Part shown: positions 44,781-52,592 of the stretch, piece after piece | Numbering within the stretch: position 1 is the first letter of the stretch | Layout of the letters: each line of letters opens with the position of its first letter | Source of the DNA: UMGS1279 sp045577495 | GTDB lineage: Bacteria; Bacillota; Clostridia; Oscillospirales; Acutalibacteraceae | Reading direction: 5' to 3' | Assembly (NCBI GenBank): GCA_045577495.1 | Contig: JAZNIK010000005.1 | Span: forward strand, 1-59,371 | DNA: 59,371 nt | Notes under the pieces: generated by a model | What the model saw: only the letters and a program-made list of their open reading frames with translations | Databases searched by the model: none | What the model was told of the DNA's origin: nothing | Position numbers and translations under genes: made by a program

Positions 44781-45065
44781 ATGACAAATATTTTTGTTGC
44801 ACTGATTTCGGCGTGTAGTTCAATAATGGTTGGATTTTTTTCGCTTATAGGAGTTATGATAACAAATAAGCGTTCAAATAGGGATATTGAGCAAAAAATC
44901 GCAATATCTCAGGCGGTTACCGAAACAAAAATTGAGGAACTTACCAGAGAGGTAAGAGAACATAATAATTTTGCAAACAGAATACCTGTGGTTGAGGAGC
45001 AAATGCGTTCGGTTAACCGCAGGATTTCGAGTTTAGAAAACACAGCACATAATATTCTGCAGTAG
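44781..45065 (+). CDS. Small membrane-anchored coiled-coil protein (phage holin-associated type)
   Basis: The protein has 94 aa from ATG 44781 with a full AAAGGAGGTG ribosome site. One N-terminal membrane helix (NIFVALISACSSIMVGFFSL) is followed by a charged coiled coil (EELTREVREHNNFANRIPVV, then EEQMRSVNRRISSLE). The helix plus HNN coiled-coil order resembles small proteins next to holin genes in clostridial phages. No lysis genes lie nearby, so it may be domesticated. Confidence 0.6.
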   Translation: MTNIFVALISACSSIMVGFFSLIGVMITNKRSNRDIEQKIAISQAVTETKIEELTREVREHNNFANRIPVVEEQMRSVNRRISSLENTAHNILQ

Positions 45066-45157
45066 TAGAATATTAAAAGTTGTATTATTAAAGATAGTAA
45101 CAGAGAAATATATGTCACATTTTTCAAATTTTAGGTAAGCCTAAAATTCGTTAATCA

Positions 45158-45631
45158 CTACAATACGCTAATAATATTTTTACATTTCTTTATGGCATAA
45201 TCTAAGGCAATTTTGGTACCGCTGTTACGGGTGGTTGGGGCGTTTTGTTCGTCGTAGTATACGATGCAGTAATGACTTTTATTTATTATTTCGTAGTTGC
45301 GTTCCACGTAGGCGGCGCGCCCAGAACCGATAATATGTTCAGGATAGTATGTGTCCTCGTAAGACTTTAAAAGATAATTTATATATTCCTCGTTTATATC
45401 CGGATATTCTGCCCGCACATAGATTCGTTTTATGTGCGGGTATTTTTCTTTTATTTTGCTCACAAGTTCGAGGGACAGGCTATTAAATCGGCTCTTGCTC
45501 CCAAAAAAGAATGTATCGACTTGTTTCTCACAAATTAGCTTCTCGATAATCTCAACAATTTTTGATTTTAGTTCCTCGGTTTCGTTAATAGTTCTATGAC
45601 CGAAAAAACAGGCAGTATTTTTTATAGGCAT
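45158..45631 (-). CDS. SLOG-family (DUF1273-like) nucleotide-binding protein
   Basis: The protein has 157 aa. It starts with ACFFGHRTINE, the usual CxFxGHR opening of YpsA/DUF1273-type SLOG proteins. A Rossmann-like layout follows, with a GSKSRFNSLSLEL loop and a late SHYCIVYYDEQN strand and GTKIALDYAIKKCKNI. SLOG domains bind nucleotide-derived ligands. Divergent from the XRE pair across a palindromic site. Confidence 0.75.
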   Translation of the reverse strand: MPIKNTACFFGHRTINETEELKSKIVEIIEKLICEKQVDTFFFGSKSRFNSLSLELVSKIKEKYPHIKRIYVRAEYPDINEEYINYLLKSYEDTYYPEHIIGSGRAAYVERNYEIINKSHYCIVYYDEQNAPTTRNSGTKIALDYAIKKCKNIISVL

Positions 45632-45650
45632 AATCCATATCTCACTTTAT

Positions 45651-45717
45651 AGTGCAAATGCACTTTGATTTTTTCATTTTCTCTTATGATTATACTTTTG
45701 CTCTAAATATTAGTCAA
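45651..45717 (-). promoter_or_regulatory. SLOG gene promoter with palindrome AGTGCA-AA-TGCACT
   Basis: On the minus strand, TTGACT (45717-45712), 17 bp and TATAAT (45694-45689). About 25 bp downstream in the leader is the inverted repeat AGTGCAAATGCACT (45651-45664), a candidate operator for one of the two XRE proteins encoded on the other side. Confidence 0.5.
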
Positions 45718-45791
45718 GTGCTTTGTGATGGATACAGTCAAGCAAACAAGGAAAAAGTATAATTATGTGTATAGAGGATGGTGTCTTTTTT

Positions 45792-46067
45792 ATGAGCAAA
45801 CAAATAGATTTTAAGAATAGAGATAGATTTATTCAGTTAGGAATTGCTATTGCAGCTTTACGCAAAATGCGTGGTATGTCACAAGAACAACTTGCAGAGA
45901 AATCAAACGTTAGCCGTTCGCACATTAGTGCTATTGAAGCCCCCGGTTTAGTTCGTCCGTTTTCTTTAGATGTATTCTTCAATATTGCAGATGCTTTAGA
46001 AATAGACCCTGCTGATTTGATTAACGCAACGGTGTTCCCTGATAAAATTTTTAAAGGTAAAAAATGA
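45792..46067 (+). CDS. Small XRE-family HTH protein
   Basis: The protein has 91 aa from ATG 45792. The nine-codon-longer start at 45765 lies only 1 nt after a TATAAT at 45758-45763 and is disfavoured. HTH_3 core MRGMSQEQLAEKSNVSRSHI, then SAIEAP; the domain is almost the whole protein. Overlaps the next XRE gene by 4 nt. Confidence 0.8.
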   Translation: MSKQIDFKNRDRFIQLGIAIAALRKMRGMSQEQLAEKSNVSRSHISAIEAPGLVRPFSLDVFFNIADALEIDPADLINATVFPDKIFKGKK

Positions 46068-46321
46068 TATATAATAATATTGGTGATTATATGAATAGTA
46101 AATTTTTAAACGAATATAAAAATTTAGGCTTATCTATTGCTTATTTTAGAAAAGCGCGTGGTTTAACGCAACAAAAAATAGCAGATGAAATGAATGTAAG
46201 CTATGAAACAATAAGTCGCATTGAAAATGCAAGTACAGGCATAACCTTTGATATGCTATTGGAATTATCAAAGGCAATAGACATACCTTTAAATGAAATT
46301 TTCAAGCATGCAAATATATAA
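46064..46321 (+). CDS. Second small XRE-family HTH protein
   Basis: The protein has 85 aa from ATG 46064 (ATGA overlap); ATG 46091 is an alternative with GGTGAT upstream. HTH core ARGLTQQKIADEMNVSYETI, then SRIENA. The tandem with the previous gene could form a pair of interacting or sequential regulators. Confidence 0.75.
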   Translation: MIYNNIGDYMNSKFLNEYKNLGLSIAYFRKARGLTQQKIADEMNVSYETISRIENASTGITFDMLLELSKAIDIPLNEIFKHANI

Positions 46322-46335
46322 AAATGATTAAAGTT

Positions 46336-46364
46336 AACTGCACCTTGTGTGCAGTTATTTTTTT
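46336..46364 (+). terminator. Intrinsic terminator before spoIIIA
   Basis: AACTGCAC-cttgt-GTGCAGTT then ATTTTTTT. It insulates the sporulation operon from the XRE genes. Confidence 0.85.
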
Positions 46365-46394
46365 GTCATAAACCTGTCCCATATAGCATAGACT
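46365..46394 (+). promoter_or_regulatory. SigE-type sporulation promoter of spoIIIA
   Basis: GTCATAAA (46365-46372), 14 bp, CATAGACT (46387-46394). The mother-cell SigE consensus is GTCATATT-14-CATACAAT, so the -35, spacer and first half of the -10 agree. SigE control of spoIIIA is the Bacillus rule. Confidence 0.7.
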
Positions 46395-46425
46395 TAACTA
46401 ACCAAAGCAAAAAAGGGGAATTAAA

Positions 46426-47391
46426 ATGACAAAGGAAAATATAATAAAGCGGTTTGATGATTTACTTGAATATTTGCCCGAAAAAATCAAAAGTCCACTT
46501 ATTTCGCTTGATGAAAAGTTTAAAATTTCTATCGAGGAGATAAGGCTTAGGGCGGGCAGAGCGTTATCTGTTACTGTGGGAGGCACACAGTTTTTTATAA
46601 AGAGTGGAGGAGCCTATATGTTGCCTAAAGAGGACTGCATAACGGTTTTATCCGATGATATTAAAGAAACCTTTTTTAAGCTTTGCCACAATTCTGTTTA
46701 TTCTCATAGCGAGGAGCTTTGCCAAGGCTACATACATTTAAAAAACGGGCATCGTGCAGGGGTTTGTGGCAGGGTTACTGTGCGGCGTGGAAAAATTGAA
46801 ACAATTACGGATATTTCATCAATAAACATTAGAATAGCAAAAGAGGTGCCGAATTTTGCCGATGAACTGATTAAACAGTATAAGGGCGGCGGTGTTTTGA
46901 TTTGCGGTGGTCCATCTACAGGAAAGACAACTCTGCTAAGAGATTTTGTAAGACAACTTGCAAGTGGAATTACGGGCAAGTTTTTAAAGGTTGCCGTTAT
47001 AGATAGCAGGGGCGAAATTGCCGCCTCGCTAAAAGGAATTCCCATGATTGATATTGGATATACGGCAGATATAATCACATCCTGCCCCAAGGCAGAGGGG
47101 ATAGAAATGGCGCTTAGAACCCTTAACCCCGACATTATAGCCTTTGATGAGCTTGGAAATTCGGATGAGGTGGCGGCAGCCTCGCAAAGCTTTAATTCGG
47201 GAGTTTCGGTGGTGGCTACAGCACACGCGGGGGATATTAGCGATATTTTCAGGCGAAAACCCACTCGAATGCTTCTTGATACCGGCGCAATAGAGCAGAT
47301 TGTTTTATGCGAGAATAAAAACGGTTATTCGTATTCGGTTTATAGCACAGAGGAAATAAAAAAATATGAAAGCAAGATGGTGGCAGTATGA
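46426..47391 (+). CDS. spoIIIAA: Stage III sporulation protein AA (ATPase)
   Basis: The protein has 321 aa. A secretion-type ATPase of the mother cell-forespore channel. Walker A GGPSTGKTTLL (~161), Walker B AFDELG, ATAHAGDISDIF. N-terminal IEEIRLRAGRALSVTVGG is family-typical. AAAGGGGA precedes the ATG. Overlaps spoIIIAB by 4 nt. Confidence 0.96.
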   Translation: MTKENIIKRFDDLLEYLPEKIKSPLISLDEKFKISIEEIRLRAGRALSVTVGGTQFFIKSGGAYMLPKEDCITVLSDDIKETFFKLCHNSVYSHSEELCQGYIHLKNGHRAGVCGRVTVRRGKIETITDISSINIRIAKEVPNFADELIKQYKGGGVLICGGPSTGKTTLLRDFVRQLASGITGKFLKVAVIDSRGEIAASLKGIPMIDIGYTADIITSCPKAEGIEMALRTLNPDIIAFDELGNSDEVAAASQSFNSGVSVVATAHAGDISDIFRRKPTRMLLDTGAIEQIVLCENKNGYSYSVYSTEEIKKYESKMVAV

Positions 47392-47879
47392 GAACGATAG
47401 GTATACTTTTGCTTTCTCTGCTTCCTGTAATTTGGGGGATTGATTATAATTTAACACAAAAAAGAAGAGTAGTATTTTTAGAAAATTTTACACTTTTTAT
47501 TGTTTTTATTCGCGAACAGATACGCTTTTCTGCAAGCGAAATTCTAGAGATATTTTCACTTGCTTTGCGGGACCCCTCCTTTACAAATCCTATATACGAA
47601 GAACTGTTTTTGGGTATGAAAAGAAATCAAAATTTAGAGAAAATATTTAAAAATAATAACGATATTCGCCTAAAAGATGCTGAAATAAATTTGGTTTGTT
47701 CCTTTTTAAATGGACTAGGAAAAAACGATATTGAGGGGCAAAAAGCACACGCCGATTATTATAAAGAAAATATTGGGCAGTTGGCTAAAAAAGTTCAAAA
47801 GGAAACCGAAACAAAGTCAAAGCTTGTAACAAGCCTTTGTGTATGCTTGGCGGCGGCACTTTTCGTTCTTATAATTTAG
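47388..47879 (+). CDS. spoIIIAB: Stage III sporulation protein AB
   Basis: The protein has 163 aa. Similar to type II secretion platform proteins: N-terminal membrane anchor, helical middle (LENFTLFIVFIREQIRFSAS; FLNGLGKNDIEGQ) and a C-terminal membrane helix (SLCVCLAAALFVLII). Part of the forespore feeding channel. Confidence 0.93.
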   Translation: MRTIGILLLSLLPVIWGIDYNLTQKRRVVFLENFTLFIVFIREQIRFSASEILEIFSLALRDPSFTNPIYEELFLGMKRNQNLEKIFKNNNDIRLKDAEINLVCSFLNGLGKNDIEGQKAHADYYKENIGQLAKKVQKETETKSKLVTSLCVCLAAALFVLII

Positions 47880-47905
47880 GTTGACAGATTCGGTAGGGTG
47901 AAAAA

Positions 47906-48100
47906 ATGGATATAGATTTTATTTTTAAAATTGCGGCAATCGGAATAATCGTTGCGGTTTTAAATCAGTTGCTTATACGCTCAGGCAGGGAGGACCAAGC
48001 CATGCTTACCACCCTTGCAGGACTGGTGGTTGTTTTGTTTATGGTTGTGCAGGTGATTGCCGATTTATTTGAAACAATCAAAGACCTTTTTGGACTGTAA
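47906..48100 (+). CDS. spoIIIAC: Stage III sporulation protein AC
   Basis: The protein has 64 aa with two membrane helices (IFKIAAIGIIVAVLNQLLI; MLTTLAGLVVVLFMVVQVIA) joined by the family loop RSGREDQA. Position and size are exact for SpoIIIAC. Confidence 0.95.
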   Translation: MDIDFIFKIAAIGIIVAVLNQLLIRSGREDQAMLTTLAGLVVVLFMVVQVIADLFETIKDLFGL

Positions 48101-48102
48101 AT

Positions 48103-48480
48103 ATGGTTAAGATAATTATTTTTGCATTTATAAGTCTTGTTTTAATTTTGTTCTTAAAGTCATATCGACCCGAGTACGCTGTGCTGGCAACTGCGGCGGC
48201 GGGTACAATTCTTTTGGTATTTATAATTTCAGAGGTTTATTCTCCTTTGCACACATTATTTTTGATGCTTGAGGATTATGGAATTAACGGGAAATTAACC
48301 ACCTATCTTTTAAAGGCGTTTGCAATTTGCTATTTAACAAAATTCGCAACCGATGTTTGCACAGATTTTGGACAAACATCACTCTCTAGTAAGGTTGAAC
48401 TTGCAGGTAGAGCGGCGATTTTCCTTTTATCATTACCACTTATAAGCGGCATTTTGCAGACGGGACTGTCACTTATATGA
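48103..48480 (+). CDS. spoIIIAD: Stage III sporulation protein AD
   Basis: The protein has 125 aa with about four membrane helices; KSYRPEYAVLATAAAGTILL and CTDFGQTSLSSKVELAGRAA are family-typical. Starts 2 nt after spoIIIAC and overlaps spoIIIAE by 4 nt. Confidence 0.95.
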   Translation: MVKIIIFAFISLVLILFLKSYRPEYAVLATAAAGTILLVFIISEVYSPLHTLFLMLEDYGINGKLTTYLLKAFAICYLTKFATDVCTDFGQTSLSSKVELAGRAAIFLLSLPLISGILQTGLSLI

Positions 48481-49604
48481 AAAAAGTTATAATAGTTTTA
48501 ATATTTGTCATTACGCTTATGAGCACAATGGTTGTGGGGGTTAGTGCAGCCGAAAGTGATGCTAATGAGCTTTATAATAAGCAGTATTCGGCAAGTGGAG
48601 TAGAGGATTTAAACAATCTGCTATCTGAAGATATAAAAAATGCTTTAGAGTCTTTTGGAATCGACCCATCAAACCCACAGTCTTTTGCTAGTTTTAACAC
48701 TAAAAATATTTTTTCTGTTATCTTTGAAATTATAACCCAAAATTTTAAGGAGCCTTTTTCTGCTATCGTTGCAATAATTGGAGTGTTGCTTATTTTTTCG
48801 GCGGTGGATGGGCTAATGATTGATACCGGAAATGCCGATATTTCGGTCTTTGCTTGTTTTGTTGCGGTTATTTTTCTTTTAAAGCCTGTTTATCTTTTGG
48901 TTAGCGGCATCGAGGCGGCTATCAAGGGGGTTTCCTCCTTTATGGTTGCTTTTGTGCCCGTCTATGCCGGAGTTGTTGCATCTAGCGGAAGCCTTCAACT
49001 AGCGGGTGGTTATTCCGCATTGCTTTTAGCCGCGGCAGAGGGAATAATGCAGTTTTTAGCCTTTGGTTTTGTTCCAATAGCAAGTAGCACAATGAGTCTT
49101 GGAATTATGGGTAGCATTTCTCCCATATCGGCGGCGCTTAATTTTGCAGAATGGATAAAAAAATGTGCCGTATGGGTTATGGGCATAATTACAACCGTAT
49201 TTTTAAGTATATTGTCTATACAAACTACCATCACCGCCGCGGCAGATAGCGTAGGAATAAGAACCTCAAAAGCGGTTATAAGCGGTAGCATACCAATTAT
49301 GGGACCCGCTATTGCCGAAACTCTCAACACCGCAAGAGGTTGCTTAGGGTTACTACGTTCGGGAGTGGGAATCTACGGAGTTGTGGTAATAGTTTTGCTG
49401 GCACTACCCTTTTTGTTAAAACTTCTGATTTGGCGGTTAGGAATGTGGTTGTGCCTAGGAGTGTGCGAGATTTTTTGCTTAGCAAAGGTAAGCGGTCTAT
49501 TCAGAGCGGTTGATTTTTGTCTTAGTATTCTTTTAGGTGCGGTCTGCTTTACATTGCTTTTATTTGTTATATCCACAACCATTATTTTAAAGGTGGCTAG
49601 TTAA
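48477..49604 (+). CDS. spoIIIAE: Stage III sporulation protein AE
   Basis: The protein has 375 aa. Cleavable signal-like N-terminus (VIIVLIFVITLMSTMVVGVS), extracytoplasmic segment, then about seven membrane helices including VSSFMVAFVPVYAGVVASSG and IKKCAVWVMGIITTVFLSIL. The largest membrane part of the channel complex. Confidence 0.95.
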   Translation: MKKVIIVLIFVITLMSTMVVGVSAAESDANELYNKQYSASGVEDLNNLLSEDIKNALESFGIDPSNPQSFASFNTKNIFSVIFEIITQNFKEPFSAIVAIIGVLLIFSAVDGLMIDTGNADISVFACFVAVIFLLKPVYLLVSGIEAAIKGVSSFMVAFVPVYAGVVASSGSLQLAGGYSALLLAAAEGIMQFLAFGFVPIASSTMSLGIMGSISPISAALNFAEWIKKCAVWVMGIITTVFLSILSIQTTITAAADSVGIRTSKAVISGSIPIMGPAIAETLNTARGCLGLLRSGVGIYGVVVIVLLALPFLLKLLIWRLGMWLCLGVCEIFCLAKVSGLFRAVDFCLSILLGAVCFTLLLFVISTTIILKVAS

Positions 49605-49605
49605 G

Positions 49606-50046
49606 TTGCAATGGTTTTTAAATTTCATTAAAACAATGTCGGTGCTATCCGTATTTTTGGCGGGAATATGGATTTTGGTGCCAAGGTCAAGCACAATGAA
49701 GTCCTTTAGATTTGCTATAGGTCTTTTTGTTGTGGCAGGTATTATATCCTGTTTTACTTCTATTTCTGTTAATGATTTTGAGACGGATTTTTTAAATACG
49801 GAAAATAAAGAATATATCACAACGGCGAATTTTTTGGATAAGGTTTCGCTAGAGTATGCAATAAATAAACTTTTTACAGAAAACTCAATAAAATGCAAAA
49901 AAATTGAGATCATTACGGATAAATCATCAGATGACAGCATACATATTACCAAAGCGGTGGCATATTTATTAAATGATGACGATTACGAAAGAGCCGCACG
50001 GATGGTTTTAAATCAAACAGGAATTCCCCTTGAGTTAGGAGGATAA
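49606..50046 (+). CDS. spoIIIAF: Stage III sporulation protein AF
   Basis: The protein has 146 aa from TTG 49606 (AGGTGG about 10 nt upstream). Two N-terminal membrane helices (FIKTMSVLSVFLAGIWILV; RFAIGLFVVAGIISCF) and an intermembrane-space alpha/beta domain. Starts immediately after spoIIIAE. Confidence 0.9.
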   Translation: MQWFLNFIKTMSVLSVFLAGIWILVPRSSTMKSFRFAIGLFVVAGIISCFTSISVNDFETDFLNTENKEYITTANFLDKVSLEYAINKLFTENSIKCKKIEIITDKSSDDSIHITKAVAYLLNDDDYERAARMVLNQTGIPLELGG

Positions 50047-50047
50047 A

Positions 50048-50608
50048 ATGGAACGGATTTTTTTAAAACTGCAAAAACATACTTCAAAACTTAAAAAAAA
50101 GCAAATTATCATAATTATAGGGATTGTTGGCATTTTACTTATAGGCTTATCTTCAACCATTCAAAAGGATAAGCCAACAGTATCAACAGATAGTTTAAAT
50201 CAATCTGATGATGAATATTGCAAACAGTTGGAAAACAAGGTCAGTGAGCTTGTTATGGCAATTACAGGGGATAAAAAATGTATTGTTGCCGTAACATTAG
50301 AAAACTCGAATGAATATATTTATGCCGACCAAAATAAAATCGACTCGGACGAAACCGAGGATAAAACGGGTAGCGACATTACAACAAAACAAACCCATAA
50401 AACCGAACAGGAATATATAATTATCGAGGGTGAAAACGGCAAAGAATCTGCTTTGATTGTTACCGAAAAAAAGCCCAGTGTGCGAGGTGTGGCTATTGTA
50501 TCAAATGGAATAAACGAACTAACAAAGCAACATATTTTAGAGGCGGTTGCCTCTATGCTGGGTGTGGCGGATAGAAAAATAAGTATCACGCCGAAAAACA
50601 GTTATTAG
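50048..50608 (+). CDS. spoIIIAG: Stage III sporulation protein AG
   Basis: The protein has 186 aa. One membrane helix (QIIIIIGIVGILLIGLSST), then a ring-building-motif domain facing the intermembrane space (VSELVMAITGDKKCIVAVTL ... RGVAIVSNGINELTK ... ILEAVASMLGVADRKISITP). SpoIIIAG forms a large channel ring. Confidence 0.94.
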   Translation: MERIFLKLQKHTSKLKKKQIIIIIGIVGILLIGLSSTIQKDKPTVSTDSLNQSDDEYCKQLENKVSELVMAITGDKKCIVAVTLENSNEYIYADQNKIDSDETEDKTGSDITTKQTHKTEQEYIIIEGENGKESALIVTEKKPSVRGVAIVSNGINELTKQHILEAVASMLGVADRKISITPKNSY

Positions 50609-50639
50609 CGTTATTAAAAGGTTTAAGGAGAGAAAATAT

Positions 50640-51200
50640 ATGAAAAACAAAAAGATTTTCGGTAAAAAACAGTTTGTTATGGCGGCATTGCTTTTGGTTT
50701 TAGGCGCGGCGGTGTGGCTTAATATGGAATATGCCTCAGGTGCGGGAGGATTTATATCTACTACAGGGAATTCCTCTGTAAAAAATCTTGGCGATACAAA
50801 GTATGTTATGAACGAGAGTGTTGTTGCCGAGAGCGATGATAACAGTGAGGATGACAGCTATTTTGAAACCGCCAGAAAAAACAGAAAAAAAGCAAGAGAG
50901 GATGCCCTTGCGCTTTTAGAGGAGGCGGCAAACAAAGCCAACGCGGATGCAGATGCAAAGGCTAAGGTAGTTCAAAGCCTTGCTGATATAGCCGATAGAA
51001 TGGAGAAAGAGTCGGCAACAGAGGAGTTAATTAAGGCAAAGGGTTTTGAGGATACAGTGGTAATAATAGGCGATAAGGATGTAAATGTTATTGTAAAATC
51101 AGATAGCCTTTTGCCTAGCCAAATACTACAAATTCAGGATGCGGTATGCTCCGGAATTGAAATTTCTTTGGAAAATATTAAAATTGTTAACAGGAAATAG
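50640..51200 (+). CDS. spoIIIAH: Stage III sporulation protein AH
   Basis: The protein has 186 aa. A membrane anchor near the N-terminus (QFVMAALLLVLGAAVWLNME), a charged helix (KNRKKAREDALALLEEAANK) and a C-terminal ring-building domain (DTVVIIGDKDVNVIVKSDSL). SpoIIIAH binds forespore SpoIIQ to join the two membranes. Last gene of the operon. Confidence 0.94.
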   Translation: MKNKKIFGKKQFVMAALLLVLGAAVWLNMEYASGAGGFISTTGNSSVKNLGDTKYVMNESVVAESDDNSEDDSYFETARKNRKKAREDALALLEEAANKANADADAKAKVVQSLADIADRMEKESATEELIKAKGFEDTVVIIGDKDVNVIVKSDSLLPSQILQIQDAVCSGIEISLENIKIVNRK

Positions 51201-51228
51201 TTGTGATTTTTGAAATTTGTGCTATAAT
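51201..51228 (+). promoter_or_regulatory. Promoter of the Asp23 gene
   Basis: TTGTGA (51201-51206), 16 bp and TATAAT (51223-51228); this separates vegetative expression from the sporulation operon. Confidence 0.55.
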
Positions 51229-51262
51229 ATTATAAGTAGCTTATGATAGGAGGCACACTTTT

Positions 51263-51607
51263 ATGTCAAATAATTATGGTTTAGCTATAAATAATGATGT
51301 TATTGCTCGTATGGCTGAGATGGCCGCATTAGAAACCGAGGGTGTTGCCGCAATGGCAGACCGTCCTGTTTCTGTTGCCGCTTTTCTTGGTAAAAAGGGC
51401 GCAACTAAATCGGTAACCGTTTCTACCGAAAACGATATTATAGATATCGAGCTTTATGTTAAGGTTAAGGACACCGCTAATGTCGGCGAGGTTGCAGAAA
51501 AAATACAGGTAGGGGTTAAAGAAAAACTCCAGGGTATGACAGGTAGCGCCGTTACGCGCGTTAACGTGGTTATTTCTGATATTGATTTTGCAGAAGATAC
51601 CGAATAA
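51263..51607 (+). CDS. Asp23/Gls24 family envelope stress protein
   Basis: The protein has 114 aa. LAINNDVIARMAEMAALETE, then GVAAMA and a beta-alpha C-terminus (DIIDIELYVKVKDTANVGEV). In Clostridia this gene regularly follows spoIIIAH. Family members associate with the membrane and respond to envelope stress; exact role unknown. AGGAGG precedes the ATG. Confidence 0.92.
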   Translation: MSNNYGLAINNDVIARMAEMAALETEGVAAMADRPVSVAAFLGKKGATKSVTVSTENDIIDIELYVKVKDTANVGEVAEKIQVGVKEKLQGMTGSAVTRVNVVISDIDFAEDTE

Positions 51608-51616
51608 TGTATTAAG

Positions 51617-51690
51617 TGCTGTCGCAAATGCTAAGGCCCCATAATATATGTTTAGGAGTTTTAGTTTTATTGCGGCGGCATTGTTTTAGG
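51617..51690 (+). terminator. Large-loop hairpin after the Asp23 gene
   Basis: As RNA, UGCUGUCGCAA (51617-51627) can pair with UUGCGGCGGCA (51670-51680) through 11 bp including two wobbles. The loop is 42 nt with an internal CTAA/TTAG; TTGTTTTA follows. It may be a weak terminator or a structured spacer before the prephenate dehydrogenase gene. Confidence 0.3.
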
Positions 51691-51700
51691 ATGATATAAA

Positions 51701-52561
51701 ATGAAAATTGCAATAATAGGCTTGGGCCTTATTGGCGGTTCACTTGCCCGTGCCTTTAGACAGTATACGGGTCACTATATTATCGGTTGCGAAAAAAATA
51801 AAGAGTCCTCAAATTTGGCGCTAAAAGAAAATGCAGTTAATGAGATATGTGATGGTGTGCCTGAGGCGGATATTTACTTTTTGGCGCTATCGCCCGAACT
51901 TACAATAGATTACATAAAAGCTAACGCACAATATTTTAAAAAGGGTGCTATAATAACCGATGTTTGCGGTGTAAAAAAACTTGTTACTGATGCTTGTGAA
52001 GAAGTTTGTCTTAAAAACGGTCTTAGTTTTGTTGGTGGGCATCCGATGGCAGGTCGTGAGGTGAGTGGTTTTAAAAATTCGGTGCACGACCTTTTTGTTA
52101 ACCGAAGCTATATTATCACCAAAACCCCTGAAACCGACGAATCGGCTGTATCAACCCTTAAAGAGTTGGCTTTGAAAATAGGTGTTAGTAATATTACGGT
52201 TACAACTCCGCAAAACCACGATAGTATGATTGCCTTTACCTCGCAATTACCACACGTTCTTGCGGGAGCATATATGAAAAGCCCTATGAGCCGCAATCAT
52301 AACGGGTATTCTGCCGGCAGTTATCACGATGTATCAAGGGTATCTTCTGTTGATGAAAATCTTTGGAGTGAGCTTTTTGTGGCTAATAAAAAGAATTTGG
52401 CAACCGAACTTAAAGGGCTTATAAAAAACCTTGAAAAATATCTTGTTGCGGTTGAGGCAGGGGATAAAGAGGTTTTGTTTGAATTGGTTAAAGAGAGTCG
52501 ACTTTTAAAAGAAAACGATCTTCAGTTAAACGGCGGTGAGAAACCGCACAAATTTGGATAA
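51701..52561 (+). CDS. tyrA: Prephenate dehydrogenase
   Basis: The protein has 286 aa. Converts prephenate to 4-hydroxyphenylpyruvate in tyrosine synthesis. NAD motif IGLGLIGGSLARA at the N-terminus, GGHPMAGREVSGF (substrate His), TPQNHDSMIAFTSQLPHVLA. No fused chorismate mutase or ACT domain, so feedback control by tyrosine may be absent. The symbol is by function. Confidence 0.93.
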   Translation: MKIAIIGLGLIGGSLARAFRQYTGHYIIGCEKNKESSNLALKENAVNEICDGVPEADIYFLALSPELTIDYIKANAQYFKKGAIITDVCGVKKLVTDACEEVCLKNGLSFVGGHPMAGREVSGFKNSVHDLFVNRSYIITKTPETDESAVSTLKELALKIGVSNITVTTPQNHDSMIAFTSQLPHVLAGAYMKSPMSRNHNGYSAGSYHDVSRVSSVDENLWSELFVANKKNLATELKGLIKNLEKYLVAVEAGDKEVLFELVKESRLLKENDLQLNGGEKPHKFG

Positions 52562-52592
52562 CTAATATGTTTGAATTTTAGGGATGAGAAAA

